DNA of 64,000 nucleotides from Nisaea nitritireducens. Its GTDB lineage: Bacteria; Pseudomonadota; Alphaproteobacteria; Thalassobaculales; Thalassobaculaceae. This document shows, piece by piece, positions 8,308 to 17,125 of the stretch. Made by a program: the position numbers and the translations under genes. The first letter of the stretch is position 1; the number at the start of each line of letters is the position of its first letter. The notes beneath the pieces were generated by a model. That model saw only the letters and a program-made list of their open reading frames with translations. It had not been told where the DNA came from and searched no databases. The DNA is taken from NCBI RefSeq assembly GCF_014904795.1, contig NZ_JACZFS010000017.1, positions 174,113 to 238,112 on the forward strand, given 5' to 3'.

Positions 8308-8990
8308 CAGTCGGCTGTCTAAAAATCGGCATTTCTTCCTTCGCCAGCGCGCTTCGTCTCGTGATGCTGGGAGAGCCTACTCAAGCGCAAGGCTGCGCTG
8401 TTTCGATGGCAATTTATTGCGACCATAGAATCAGCGCACTTCGCGATAGCATTAAGAATAATATGTGTTTTATTTCAGAAATTCATAATTCTTGCCTCAC
8501 ATCAGATCACAAAACCCGATGAGGTTTGGCGCTCAATTTTCATTTATTGATACATACGCCGCTACCTATCATTATACGACAATGGAGATAAGGCGAAAAC
8601 CATTTGCCTCAGGCCAACAGGAGTTTTTCGCGAGAAAGGATACTACCCATGGTCAATTTTTTAAAAAACCGCCCCACGTTCTCAACGCTCACAGCAGCTG
8701 CATCAATTGTCTAGGGATGACTGTCTTTTACCGACAATCATAGAGGCCGTTAAGGCCACGCGAGGTCGACGATGACAGGCATTTCAATCGCCTAAAACAA
8801 TGACGATTAGAGCGCCCCCGAAACACAGCCCAGCCATACCCGTTTACTTGTCCGAGCGCTTTGCTGTTTTGAGCATCCAGAATGCCTCTGGCTCTTATTG
8901 CAGAAAACGATGATCTTAAGTCGCTGCCTATGAAGCTAGCGCCATAAAATGAGCTAGAAGCTCCACAACTTTTCTAGCAGGCAAAATTAG
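8308..8990. other. Intergenic stretch without a convincing gene
   Basis: About 680 bp between the left small gene and the IS110 element. One 83-codon frame at 8492-8743 (+) has no good start signal or family resemblance. A 21-codon frame at 8649-8714, opening MVNFLKNRPTFSTLTAAAS, looks like the beginning of a signal peptide and then stops, perhaps a remnant. Nothing else is supported. Confidence 0.4.
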
Positions 8991-8995
8991 GAAGC

Positions 8996-10280
8996 ACCAA
9001 AGGCGGCGGGAGCACCTCATCCGAAATGCCTCAATAAAGGCGTCCTTACTTGTTTGCCCCGCCGCCACCTTTCAAAGGTGAGCTTATCTACCCGGATCCC
9101 ACGCTTGGCCATCCCGCATCATTGAATTGAGAATAATCAATATTTTGCGCATAACTGCGACACGGGCAACTTTGGGTGGCTTCCCTTTTTCTCTCAACCG
9201 TTTGAAATACTCACGCATCTTCGAATTACGTGCGACGGCCGACATAGAGCATATGAAAAGCGCGTTCCTAACACGCTTGCGTCCACCCTTTATGCGTCGC
9301 CTCCCTACAGCCAAACCACTCTCCCATGGCATTGGCGCAAGTCCCACAAGCGAAGCAATCTGACCGCGGCCTAAAAGGCCAAGCTCGGGCAAGTCCGCGA
9401 CCAGTACAGCCGAGACAACAGGTCCGATGCCTTTAAAAGTCATGAGCAACGCGCGCTTCTGGCTCCAATCGAGACGCTGTTCAATGGCATTGTCGATAAG
9501 AGTATCGATCCGCGCAATCTCCTTCCCTATCCATTCAAGATGCAGGTCGATCGAGAGTTCCGCCTCTTCCGAGCCGGCATGCGCCTTGCGGATTTTTTCA
9601 TCGCGGTTCATCTCTGACATTTGCCGTCGGCGCCCCACTAAGTCATGCAGCTCGAGTTCCTGTTTGTTCGGGGCTTCCGTTGCGGTGGGCCTCATCGTTC
9701 CTGCGAATTCCGCAATCGTGATGGCATCCAGACGGTCGGTTTTACTCCGCCGACTCATCGCCCTGGCGAAGCTACGTATTCGCCAGGGATTGATTCCAGC
9801 CGAAGGTATCCCGGCAGCTGACATCGCTGCGACGACGCGCCGCCCCATTGGGCCCATCGGTTCATAGACAACAAGGGTCGGGTTAAGTTCGAGGAGCTTG
9901 GCAACCAGCTCCTCGATGCCATCGCTTGAATTAGCAAATCTTTGAAATTCGGATTCAGGCCAGACCGCCACGTCCAGATTATCACGCGAAATATCGATAC
10001 CGACGAACTGTTCCATCCTAACTGCCAAGGCTAGGGAAATGAGGGGCACCACATGCTGATAGACGATCTCAAGGATCTCAACTTCGCTCGGGCTCCCTCA
10101 CTGCGATCAGCCCTCAGAATTTTGTTAAAAGCGGGATCCGGGCTCAAAGCCCCCAAAAAATGTCGAACTCTTCATGAGAGCCGCATAATATTGCCATGCC
10201 CCCATAGCTTGTAAAATGATTTTGCACGAGTTCATGATACAAAATTAAACTGCGCATCATGGATCCGGATTTTTGGGGGA
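8996..10280 (-). mobile_element. IS110-family insertion element (ends approximate)
   Basis: The transposase gene at 9084-10016 is flanked by structured non-coding sequence. Downstream, AAAGGCGGCGGG (about 9000) and CCCGCCGCCACCTTT (9057-9071) form an imperfect inverted repeat, next to the palindrome CACCTTTCAAAGGTG (9066-9080). Upstream, CCCCCAAAAAAT (10150-10161) and ATTTTTGGGGG (10269-10279) are inverted repeats. A 10-bp inverted pair CCCGGATCCC/GGGATCCGGG lies at 9091-9100 and 10133-10142. IS110 elements have no classical terminal repeats and encode a bridge RNA in a non-coding end, so the exact limits cannot be set from sequence alone. Confidence 0.55.
9084..10016 (-). CDS. IS110-family transposase (DEDD recombinase)
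   Basis: The 310-residue transposase opens MEQFVGIDISRDNLDVAVW, carrying the first Asp of the RuvC-like DEDD site. 'LVVYEPMGPMGRRVVAAM' supplies the Glu, and 'RRSKTDRLDAITIAEFA' the later Asp pair. The C-terminal Transposase_20 region is 'FKGIGPVVSAVLVADLPELG' then 'SLVGLAPMPWESG', 'KGGRKRVRNALFICSM', the domain that holds the catalytic Ser. Start 10016 is preferred over an upstream codon at 10052 because the family begins at this motif. IS110 enzymes insert by bridge-RNA-guided recombination. The gene is intact. Confidence 0.92.
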   Translation of the reverse strand: MEQFVGIDISRDNLDVAVWPESEFQRFANSSDGIEELVAKLLELNPTLVVYEPMGPMGRRVVAAMSAAGIPSAGINPWRIRSFARAMSRRSKTDRLDAITIAEFAGTMRPTATEAPNKQELELHDLVGRRRQMSEMNRDEKIRKAHAGSEEAELSIDLHLEWIGKEIARIDTLIDNAIEQRLDWSQKRALLMTFKGIGPVVSAVLVADLPELGLLGRGQIASLVGLAPMPWESGLAVGRRRIKGGRKRVRNALFICSMSAVARNSKMREYFKRLREKGKPPKVARVAVMRKILIILNSMMRDGQAWDPGR

Positions 10281-10286
10281 ATATGA

Positions 10287-10466
10287 ATGAATACGGATCA
10301 GGTTGATCGATTACTAGCAGCTATCCACGAGAGAATTACAGATGCGGCCAACGAGGAGAAAAAGCTCACTATCGCGAGAGGCTTCAGGCTTCGCGCGGAA
10401 GAAATAGGACGAGGCGAAGGCCTGAAAGAGGCCCTGGCGCTTATCAAAGAGCACCTTGGTAAATAG
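10287..10466 (+). CDS. Small hypothetical protein (59 aa), helical
   Basis: ATG 10287 follows a GGGGGA ribosome-binding site and opens a 59-codon frame (MNTDQVDRLLAAIHERIT...) ending TAG at 10466. The product is almost wholly predicted helix, rich in Ala, Glu, Leu and Arg, and ends 'EALALIKEHLGK'. No family is recognised. It sits between the IS110 element and the secreted nuclease-like gene. Confidence 0.5.
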   Translation: MNTDQVDRLLAAIHERITDAANEEKKLTIARGFRLRAEEIGRGEGLKEALALIKEHLGK

Positions 10467-10588
10467 CCACCGGCTCGAATGCATACACCACCATCGCTAT
10501 GAGTTACGCCGAGTACAGAGAACCCGATAGCCGATGAGATTTAATTGAGAGGCCGACCTACAGACGATCAACATAAAGGATATAGGCG

Positions 10589-11599
10589 ATGTTGAGCCAC
10601 CCATTTGTGCGTTTTGTTGTCATAGCCGCCGTTGGCGCCGCCAGTTACATTGCTAGTCCAGCATTGGCAGAGGACTGCTATAATGTGGCAAGTTGGAACC
10701 TGGAGCATTTTGGCTTCGGTAAATCGAGGGGTTTTCCTGAGAACACGGATGGTGGACCATCTTACGAGGCACGCACACCTGCCCAGCGAAACGCAATCGC
10801 TGACGCAATCCAAAACAAAATTCAGGCCCGTCTTCTCATCTTGAACGAGATCAACGGAGTCCGGAACAAACGAACCTCTAAAGAGCTCGACGAGCTAACA
10901 AAACGTCTCGGAACCGAGTGGAAATACTTTATCGGCTTAAAAGGTGGGCGCGGTGGCAGCCAGCGTGTGGCTTTGCTATGGAACACTCGGTACGTAAAAC
11001 CATTGGCCCTCAAAGAAATCTACATCAAAGAGAGCAAAGTGGGTGGTGCCGACATATTCAATCGAGACCCATTGGCCGGGCGATTTGTCTTTCTCAAAAA
11101 CGGCAACAGAATGAACGATCTCGTTGTCGTCGGTTTGCACCTCGCATCAGGTCAAAGGAAAACTAAGAATCACGACGCGGCGATGAAGAGACTCCGCGGC
11201 GAGCTTCGAGCCCTACGAGGTCGGGATCGCCTGCTGCCGAAGGATGAAGATGACATCATCCTGGCTGGAGACCTCAACGCAAATGCCTTCGACCAGTACC
11301 GAGAGAGATTTTTCAAAGACTTTAATCGAGGAAACTGGCGCGTTCTCGCAAAGAAAGGTGCTTACTCGGCTACTAGGCTCGCGGGTGTTCCACTAAACTA
11401 TGGAAGCCCTATTGATTATATAATTGCTACAACGAAATCTGGACACGGCAACGGGCTGGTCGGCGAAGAGCTACCGTATAAACAAGCGAAAGTGTGGCGC
11501 AGTCTGATCCCAGACGGGAACTTCGACAAGTTTCGGAGAATATATAGCGATCATTTACCTGTGTCAGTTTGTGTACGAGTAGTCGCAGATAACGATTGA
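10589..11599 (+). CDS. Secreted endonuclease/exonuclease/phosphatase-family protein
   Basis: This 336-residue protein has a signal peptide at residues 1-27 (hydrophobic core then ASPALA, cut before EDCYN). The EEP fold (DNase I-like) motifs follow in order: 'ASWNLEHFG', 'LLILNEIN' with the catalytic Glu, 'VALLWNTRYV', 'LVVVGLHLASG', 'IILAGDLNANAF' (Asp/Asn pair) and a terminal 'YSDHLPVSVCV' with the catalytic Asp-His. All metal-site positions appear present, so the enzyme should be active as a nuclease or phosphoesterase in the periplasm or outside the cell. It sits in the cargo region between an IS110 element and the SIR2 gene. Its substrate is unknown. Confidence 0.82.
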   Translation: MLSHPFVRFVVIAAVGAASYIASPALAEDCYNVASWNLEHFGFGKSRGFPENTDGGPSYEARTPAQRNAIADAIQNKIQARLLILNEINGVRNKRTSKELDELTKRLGTEWKYFIGLKGGRGGSQRVALLWNTRYVKPLALKEIYIKESKVGGADIFNRDPLAGRFVFLKNGNRMNDLVVVGLHLASGQRKTKNHDAAMKRLRGELRALRGRDRLLPKDEDDIILAGDLNANAFDQYRERFFKDFNRGNWRVLAKKGAYSATRLAGVPLNYGSPIDYIIATTKSGHGNGLVGEELPYKQAKVWRSLIPDGNFDKFRRIYSDHLPVSVCVRVVADND

Positions 11600-11977
11600 A
11601 AAGTGACAAGAAGCGCCCACCGTCTGGCTCTGAAGGGTGGGGAGCGGTCGTTGGCACCAGTCTCGACCAAGGCGGCATTGCGCCGAAAGTCGCCTCTCAA
11701 ACTTGTGGCGCGTACTTCGAAAACGGCAGTGTGAAGGCGTAGCAAAGATATGCCGCCGACTTACATCCGCTTGGCTCGCATTGGACGGCGAGGAGCTGGA
11801 GAGGGCTGTGTGTCTGCTACACCAAAAGATTGTCGCAGGACAGTGCCGTCGCTACAACTTTCGGGACACTGAGTACCGGCGAGCATCGAACCGACACTTT
11901 TTAGGTAGCCCGCGCCGACCTTTGATTTTGCCTGCAAGAGTTATCTATGCGTCATACTATGTTGGGTGGAGGGTGAT
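11600..11977. other. Intergenic region upstream of the SIR2 gene
   Basis: No supported gene. It contains one copy of the repeat described at 11623-11649 and presumably the promoter of the SIR2/NTPase gene. A frame at 11637-12092 overlaps the start of that gene and has no family character. Confidence 0.45.
11623..11649 (+). repeat. Dispersed repeat, copy 1 (left of SIR2 gene)
   Basis: TCTGGCTCTG followed by AAGGGTGGGGAGCGGTCG. A similar stretch recurs in direct orientation at 14436-14466, so the pair brackets the SIR2 gene. Related GACCGCTTTGGGT sequences in the opposite orientation occur near 23810 and 25730. Confidence 0.55.
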
Positions 11978-14329
11978 ATGCCGATCGAAGTACTTGATCC
12001 TGCGAATTCAATCCTATTCTTGGGTTCTGGATTTTCGGCCAACGCAACGAGCATCGCTGGAAGCCCAGTTCCGGCCGGCCATCCCCTCTTAGCGCGACTG
12101 GCAGAAGCACTCGATGAAGATCCCAACGATTTGGATCTCAAATCGGCGGCAGATGAATTTCTGAGTAGGTCTGATTTAAGCCTCTACGAGCTCTTGTATG
12201 AAACATTTACGATATCGAAGGCACTGGATTACCAGCGCAACATCGTGTCGCTCCCATGGGCGCGGATATATACAACGAACTACGACGACATAGTGAATTT
12301 GGTCAAAGGACCGAATTTCCCCATCTTCACGTTCGACGAACCACGCCAGCGCAATTTGCCTCCAGCATTTGCTGTTCACCTCCACGGGTCAATTCGTAAA
12401 GCTCGCGAGGAAAATGCCGCCGATCAGTTGATCCTCAACAGCCGCTCCTATGATGCCATTGCGCATCAGTTTCCGAAATGGTTTGACGAATTCAAGCACG
12501 ATCGACGAACGTTCGAAGCGTGTTACTTCATGGGTTTCAGCCTTAGTGATCACCACATCACCGGCTTGATGACCGCTGGCGAGGAGTCCGTTAAACGGAC
12601 GTATTTCGTGACCCGCGAAGGTCCGAAGCCCAGTTTTGTTAGGCGTGCCTCAGATTATGGAGAGATCGTTCCGGTAGGGTTTGAAAAATTTGCCGAACTT
12701 TCCAAGACGCTCCCGAAGCCTGAGCGCCCGCAGAGTTTGAATGCGTTGCAGTCTTTCAAATATCTGCGTCCAGGCCTAGACTCTAAAACTCTAGCCGATC
12801 CGACACCGGTTGAAATCATCAACCTCGTCAGTTTTGGGACGTTCAGCCAAAGTCGCTTTTTTAACACGCGCAGCGATTCCAGTTACGTCGCACCTCGAAG
12901 CGAACTGATAGAAGACACCCTTGAATATCTCAAGGACGCGAGAACAGTTTTAGTCCACTCCAAGCTCGGTAACGGGAAAACTATTTTCGCTTCGATTCTT
13001 GCAGCGAAGGCCACAACAAAGGGCTATACCTGCCTGCTCTGGCGGCGTGCAGGACGGAATCTGGCGCAGGATCTCGAAGTTGTCGCTACGCATAATCGCG
13101 TTCTTGTGATTTTCGATGACTATGATGCGGCAATCGAAAACATCGAGCGCGTTGCCGCCGGCGCCCCGGCGGCAAGGTTTGTAGTCACCGTGAGAACCGG
13201 CCAGCAGGAGGTCCGGTATCACGAGATCGTCCAACGGCTGCCACAGGCGATCAAGCGCGTAAATCTCAACAGTTTCGGCGATAGCGATCGCGAGCAGCTC
13301 CTCAAAATACTTCGTCGGGCCGGAGCTCAGGTTGATGATCTCGAGGAAGTCGTTCGGTCAGCGCGAGAAATTCGCGACATCGTTACGCAGCTCTATAATC
13401 ATTCGGAGATTAGAGAGAAAATACACGACGTAGTTGTCGCTATTCCCTCTAGCATTAAACAGATTTTAGTGTTCGCGGCACTGATTAAATGGACGGGCGT
13501 CGAAATGAGCGACGACTATCTCCAAGAACTCGCCGGACGTGATATTTATATCGAACTGCGAGGCGCGAGGGGTATCGCGAACGATATTCTGGACGTTCAC
13601 GATGACCGGGTCGAAATGCGCTCAGCACTGCTATCTGAGTTTCTGATTCAGCGCATCTTCCCTCCCAACGATGTCTTGGACGGCTGCTACCAAATCTCAA
13701 CTGCCTCAACGCGGAGGCGGACGGATCGAGCGCACCGCCGCTTGGCCGGAGAGTTGATGAAGTTCTCAACGTTGCAACGCTTCCTGAAGTTCCAGGCTGC
13801 ATCAGATGAAGCGCTTGATCGGCACTTTGTTCGCCTGTCGAACGATACGGCGATCAACGACGAGCCGCTGTTCTGGCTTCAGTACGCACTCTTCATGAAA
13901 TCATCGGGCGATTTGCCCAAGGCGCGGATGTTTCTCCGTGCCGGTTACGAGCGGGCGAGAAAACTCGACGGATTCAAGACTTTTCAACTCGATACCCAAG
14001 CGTTGAGCATCTACCTATTGCAGGAAATTGAAAGTCAGAGCGACCTCGTCGAAGGTTTCGAAGAGATTCTATCCTCCATCCATACTGTGACGGACATGAT
14101 CGCGGATCAGAGCCATCGGCACTATGCGATTGAAGTGATTGGCGAAATCCCCGCTTTTGTGGAAATTCGCTCGAAGGCACTGACACAGCCTGAGAAGGTG
14201 GCGCTCGTTTTCCAGCTAAATCGCGCATCGCAGCTGCTTAGCGAAACTTCCATTGATGAGAAGGTATATTCCGGCTCGGAGATAATCCGCGAGAAACTTC
14301 AAGGCGCGGTAGTGGTGCTCACCCGCTGA
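11978..14329 (+). CDS. SIR2-domain / P-loop NTPase protein, probable anti-phage defence
   Basis: The 783-residue product starts at ATG 11978, which has a GGAGGG site 5 bases upstream; a GTG at 11966 is less likely. The N-terminal SIR2-like NADase domain (about 1-260) shows 'ILFLGSGFSANA' (NAD-binding loop, near residue 15), 'IYTTNYDDIV' (near 98) and 'VHLHGSIR' with the catalytic His (near 134). A P-loop domain follows: 'VHSKLGNGKTIFAS' (Walker A near 329) and 'VLVIFDDYD' (Walker B near 376). A long helical C-terminus (about 480-783) could be a sensor. SIR2 fused to STAND/AAA-type ATPase is the layout of NAD-depleting abortive-infection proteins such as Avs5-type systems. The exact subtype is not known. 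Confidence 0.82.
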   Translation: MPIEVLDPANSILFLGSGFSANATSIAGSPVPAGHPLLARLAEALDEDPNDLDLKSAADEFLSRSDLSLYELLYETFTISKALDYQRNIVSLPWARIYTTNYDDIVNLVKGPNFPIFTFDEPRQRNLPPAFAVHLHGSIRKAREENAADQLILNSRSYDAIAHQFPKWFDEFKHDRRTFEACYFMGFSLSDHHITGLMTAGEESVKRTYFVTREGPKPSFVRRASDYGEIVPVGFEKFAELSKTLPKPERPQSLNALQSFKYLRPGLDSKTLADPTPVEIINLVSFGTFSQSRFFNTRSDSSYVAPRSELIEDTLEYLKDARTVLVHSKLGNGKTIFASILAAKATTKGYTCLLWRRAGRNLAQDLEVVATHNRVLVIFDDYDAAIENIERVAAGAPAARFVVTVRTGQQEVRYHEIVQRLPQAIKRVNLNSFGDSDREQLLKILRRAGAQVDDLEEVVRSAREIRDIVTQLYNHSEIREKIHDVVVAIPSSIKQILVFAALIKWTGVEMSDDYLQELAGRDIYIELRGARGIANDILDVHDDRVEMRSALLSEFLIQRIFPPNDVLDGCYQISTASTRRRTDRAHRRLAGELMKFSTLQRFLKFQAASDEALDRHFVRLSNDTAINDEPLFWLQYALFMKSSGDLPKARMFLRAGYERARKLDGFKTFQLDTQALSIYLLQEIESQSDLVEGFEEILSSIHTVTDMIADQSHRHYAIEVIGEIPAFVEIRSKALTQPEKVALVFQLNRASQLLSETSIDEKVYSGSEIIREKLQGAVVVLTR

Positions 14330-14435
14330 GCGCTCGCGAGAGGAGTCCGAAGGCGGATCTTCACTCCTCTCCATAGCAACTAGGCGCATTATCACCTCAA
14401 TTGGTCCCTCCGGGTCGCTGCCAGCCAATGGGCCA

Positions 14436-14466
14436 TCTGGCTCTGCAAGGTGGGAAGCGGACGGTC
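14436..14466 (+). repeat. Dispersed repeat, copy 2 (right of SIR2 gene)
   Basis: TCTGGCTCTG followed by CAAGGTGGGAAGCGGACGGTC, a diverged direct copy of 11623-11649, lying 41 bp before the distal end of the CRISPR array. It may mark the boundary of a separately acquired SIR2 module or be an ordinary intergenic repeat. Confidence 0.55.
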
Positions 14467-14506
14467 ATCGTTTTTCGAAGCTTCCGCTTGTGGGCACTGC
14501 TCAGAC

Positions 14507-15532
14507 GTTTCTATCCACGCCCCGCGAAGGGGGCGACAAGACGGCGGCGGTTTTGGCGGTCTGTGGTGGCCGTTTCTATCCACGCCCCCGCGAAGGGGGC
14601 GACCTGTCTCGCGTGTCGGTGCCGCCGTCCACTAGGTAGTTTCTATCCACGCCCCCGCGAAGGGGGCGACGAGGCCATCGAGGGCTTGGATCTCGACGCG
14701 CTGGTTTCTATCCACGCCCCCGCGAAGGGGGCGACGAGGCCGCCGAGGGCATGCCACCGGCCGTAGTAGTTTCTATCCACGCCCCCGCGAAGGGGGCGAC
14801 TTCCGGCAGGGTTATCAGGACCGCTTCATCTACCTGTTTCTATCCACGCCCCCGCGAAGGGGGCGACATCAGAGGCGTTGTTTGCGTGCCCTGCCTTATA
14901 GCGTTTCTATCCACGCCCCCGCGAAGGGGGCGACTCTTTGGCAGGTACGGGTTCGTGCTCGAATACCCGGTTTCTATCCACGCCCCCGCGAAGAGGGCGA
15001 CATGCGTAGGGTCGGCCTGAATGCAGGTCATTACGGTTTCTATCCACGCCCCCGCGAAGGGGGCGACGATCCTTGCGCGTCGAAGTCGAGCCCCTCGTGC
15101 GCGTTTCTATCCACGCCCCCGCGAAGGGGGCGACGAAGTTCTCGCCTGGGTGTCCGTAGGATGCCTTGTTTCTATCCACGCCCCCGCGAAGGGGGCGACT
15201 GTTTCTTGAGATACGTTCTGGCTACTTGCCTTGGTTTCTATCCACGCCCCCGCGAAGGGGGCGACCGGACGTTGAGGCCTTCACAGCGCCGGAGTATCAG
15301 TTTCTATCCACGCCCCCGCGAAGGGGGCGACGTTCATGCGCCGGTCGAGCGCACCCGTGTAATCGGTGTTTCTATCCACGCCCCCGCGAAGGGGGCGACA
15401 GCTATCCGTACCTAGGTGAATGCCTTCGTTCATGTTTCTATCCACGCCCCCGCGAAGGGGGCGACACACCCAATAACACACCGACTGACGGCGGCGCAGT
15501 GTTTCTATCCACGCCCCCGCGAAGGGGGCGAC
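14507..15532 (-). CRISPR. Type I-C CRISPR array, 16 repeats and 15 spacers
   Basis: A 32-bp repeat (plus strand GTTTCTATCCACGC then CCCCGCGAAGGGGGCGAC) starts at 14507, 14572, 14639, 14704, 14769, 14836, 14903, 14970, 15036, 15103, 15168, 15234, 15300, 15368, 15434 and 15501. Spacers are 33-36 bp. Read on the minus strand the repeat begins GTCGCCCCC and ends GTGGATAGAAAC, the type I-C orientation, so transcription runs leftward from the cas side. The repeat at 14507 lacks one C (31 bp) and marks the old, leader-distal end; the repeat at 14970 has one G-to-A change. The others are identical, which indicates a maintained array. Confidence 0.99.
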
Positions 15533-15756
15533 CGCATGTCGTGTAACTTATTGTGCGACATGCGCAAAGTCGGTCATATCCGCGAACTCTTCACGGCGAC
15601 ACTGCCTATGCGGTCGTGGAGACGGCCCCGAGGGCGACCTTGGAAAAAAATCTCACAATTTCAAATAACTGAGGTTTGGTGCGAACCCGTCGGCATTCTG
15701 CGGCACGCTTGAGGTTCGCACCGATCTTCCCATGCGCCGCCAACAGAGTAGAGTGG
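15533..15756 (-). promoter_or_regulatory. CRISPR leader with two perfect inverted repeats
   Basis: This 224-bp region lies between the cas2 stop and the first (newest) repeat and should contain the crRNA promoter and adaptation signals. A perfect 9-bp inverted repeat, CGCATGTCG (15533-15541) and CGACATGCG (15556-15564), directly abuts the first repeat. A perfect 10-bp pair, GGTGCGAACC (15678-15687) and GGTTCGCACC (15713-15722), lies near cas2. An A/T-rich stretch (about 15643-15670) lies between them. The roles are inferred from position. Confidence 0.75.
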
Positions 15757-16047
15757 TCAAACGATCAGCGTGCCGCCGAGATCGATTGTGGGCTTTGCGC
15801 CGACATGCTCGACCTTACGCTGCCAGTTGGCGCCGAGATAATAATAACGCAGGCTATCGAATTCAGGGTCGATTACGGCTTCAAGCCGAGCCTTCAACCT
15901 TGTCCACAGTGCCGGGTCGACCTCAATCTCGAATACGGAATATTGTACCCGCTGGCCATAATCGCGACACGCTTTCGCGACGGCGCGAAGACGCCTGGGG
16001 CCGTCCTCCTCCGAGGTACGCACATCGTAGGTCACCAGCACGAGCAT
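15757..16047 (-). CDS. cas2: CRISPR-associated endoribonuclease Cas2 (type I-C)
   Basis: This 96-residue protein is the structural partner of Cas1 in the spacer-integration complex. The start is Met at 16047 ([16 protein letters not shown]), where the ferredoxin-like fold begins with the conserved 'VTYDV' strand and Asp; a frame extension to 16119 would overlap cas1 and is not used. '[18 protein letters not shown]' and 'DSLRYYYLG' are the usual second and fourth strand regions. It is the last cas gene before the leader. Confidence 0.95.
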   Translation of the reverse strand: MLVLVTYDVRTSEEDGPRRLRAVAKACRDYGQRVQYSVFEIEVDPALWTRLKARLEAVIDPEFDSLRYYYLGANWQRKVEHVGAKPTIDLGGTLIV

Positions 16048-16078
16048 CGCGAAAATCCCATTTTCAGAACAAGGACGC

Positions 16079-17113
16079 CTATTTCCAGAGCCAAGGGGGG
16101 TACGCATCCAGGTCACCACGCAGATGGCGCGCCAGCATCTGTGCTTGCAGATACGCCACCAAACCGAGCGGCGCCCGTTCCTCGAGAAACGGATGTAACC
16201 GTTCCTCCTTCTTGCGTTCCTGCCAGGCGGTCAGCACGGTCTTTCGAGCCTCATCCGACATCATCACTGCACCACCATCGCGGATCTCGAAATCCCCGGC
16301 CCGCAGTTGCCGCCGATTGAGCAGCGACAGGGCAAGCCGATCGGCCATCACCGGGCGCATTTCCTCCATCAGGTCCAGGGCCAGCGAGGGCCGCCCCGGG
16401 CGTTCGCGATGCAGGAACCCGACCGCCGGGTCAAGCCCGACGCTCTCGCAGGCCGATCGGCAATCATGGGTCAGCAGGGTATAGAGAAACGACAACAGGG
16501 CATTGACCGGATCGAGCGGCGGGCGCCGCGACCGGCCGGTCCAGCAAAGCTCCGGATCCGGCGAGCGGATCAGATGATCAAAAACCGAAAAATAGAGACC
16601 GGCCGCCTCCCCTTCCGAGCCCCGCAACATGTCGGTCGTATCGTCGGACAGTTTCACCCGGCGGATGATCCGCGCCAGCCGTTCGGTCACCTTGACGATC
16701 GACAGACTGTCGTTTGGCGCATATTCGTCGCCGTAATCCCGTAGCGAGCGCATCAGCACCGAGCGCTGGTTCATCACCTTGCCGATGACAATGGACCGGA
16801 CGATCTCGATAGGCGCGTCCGATGCTTTGTACTGAGCCCGGCGCAGCAGCACGTTGCCGGTCACCGGCCCCTCGATACGCGACTGAAAGCGGCCTTGACG
16901 GTCGAGCAGAACCAGCGTGATGCCCGCGGCCGAAGTCGCCGCCATCAAGGCAGGTGAGACGTAGATGCCGCCGAACACGACAATCGAGGCCAGCATGTGG
17001 AACGGCACACGTGCCCGCTCCTCACCGTCAACGTCGGCCACCAGGTTCTCGCCGTCCTTGCGCAACGCAGCACCCTCGGTGGTAATGTAGACGGTGTTGA
17101 GCAATTTCTTCAC
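16079..17113 (-). CDS. cas1: CRISPR-associated integrase Cas1 (type I-C)
   Basis: This 344-residue protein is the spacer integrase, acting as a Cas1-Cas2 complex. The N-terminal beta domain starts '[28 protein letters not shown]' and leads to '[32 protein letters not shown]'. The helical catalytic domain has '[19 protein letters not shown]' (catalytic Glu region), '[18 protein letters not shown]' and '[29 protein letters not shown]', which supplies the His and the Asp/Glu pair. The length and C-terminal '[13 protein letters not shown]' fit the I-C clade. It lies between cas4 and cas2. Confidence 0.96.
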   Translation of the reverse strand: MKKLLNTVYITTEGAALRKDGENLVADVDGEERARVPFHMLASIVVFGGIYVSPALMAATSAAGITLVLLDRQGRFQSRIEGPVTGNVLLRRAQYKASDAPIEIVRSIVIGKVMNQRSVLMRSLRDYGDEYAPNDSLSIVKVTERLARIIRRVKLSDDTTDMLRGSEGEAAGLYFSVFDHLIRSPDPELCWTGRSRRPPLDPVNALLSFLYTLLTHDCRSACESVGLDPAVGFLHRERPGRPSLALDLMEEMRPVMADRLALSLLNRRQLRAGDFEIRDGGAVMMSDEARKTVLTAWQERKKEERLHPFLEERAPLGLVAYLQAQMLARHLRGDLDAYPPWLWK

Positions 17114-17125
17114 GACGCGCGCCTC

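Noticed and set aside
8492..8743. 83-codon plus-strand frame in the left cargo gap
   Set aside because: No plausible ribosome-binding site and no similarity to any family I can recall.
11637..12092. 151-codon plus-strand frame upstream of the SIR2 gene
   Set aside because: Overlaps the start of the SIR2 gene in another frame and shows no domain character.
14401..15712. Several overlapping frames with repeated 'FYPRPREGGD' or 'SIHAPAKGAT' peptides
   Set aside because: They are translations of the CRISPR repeats and not genes.
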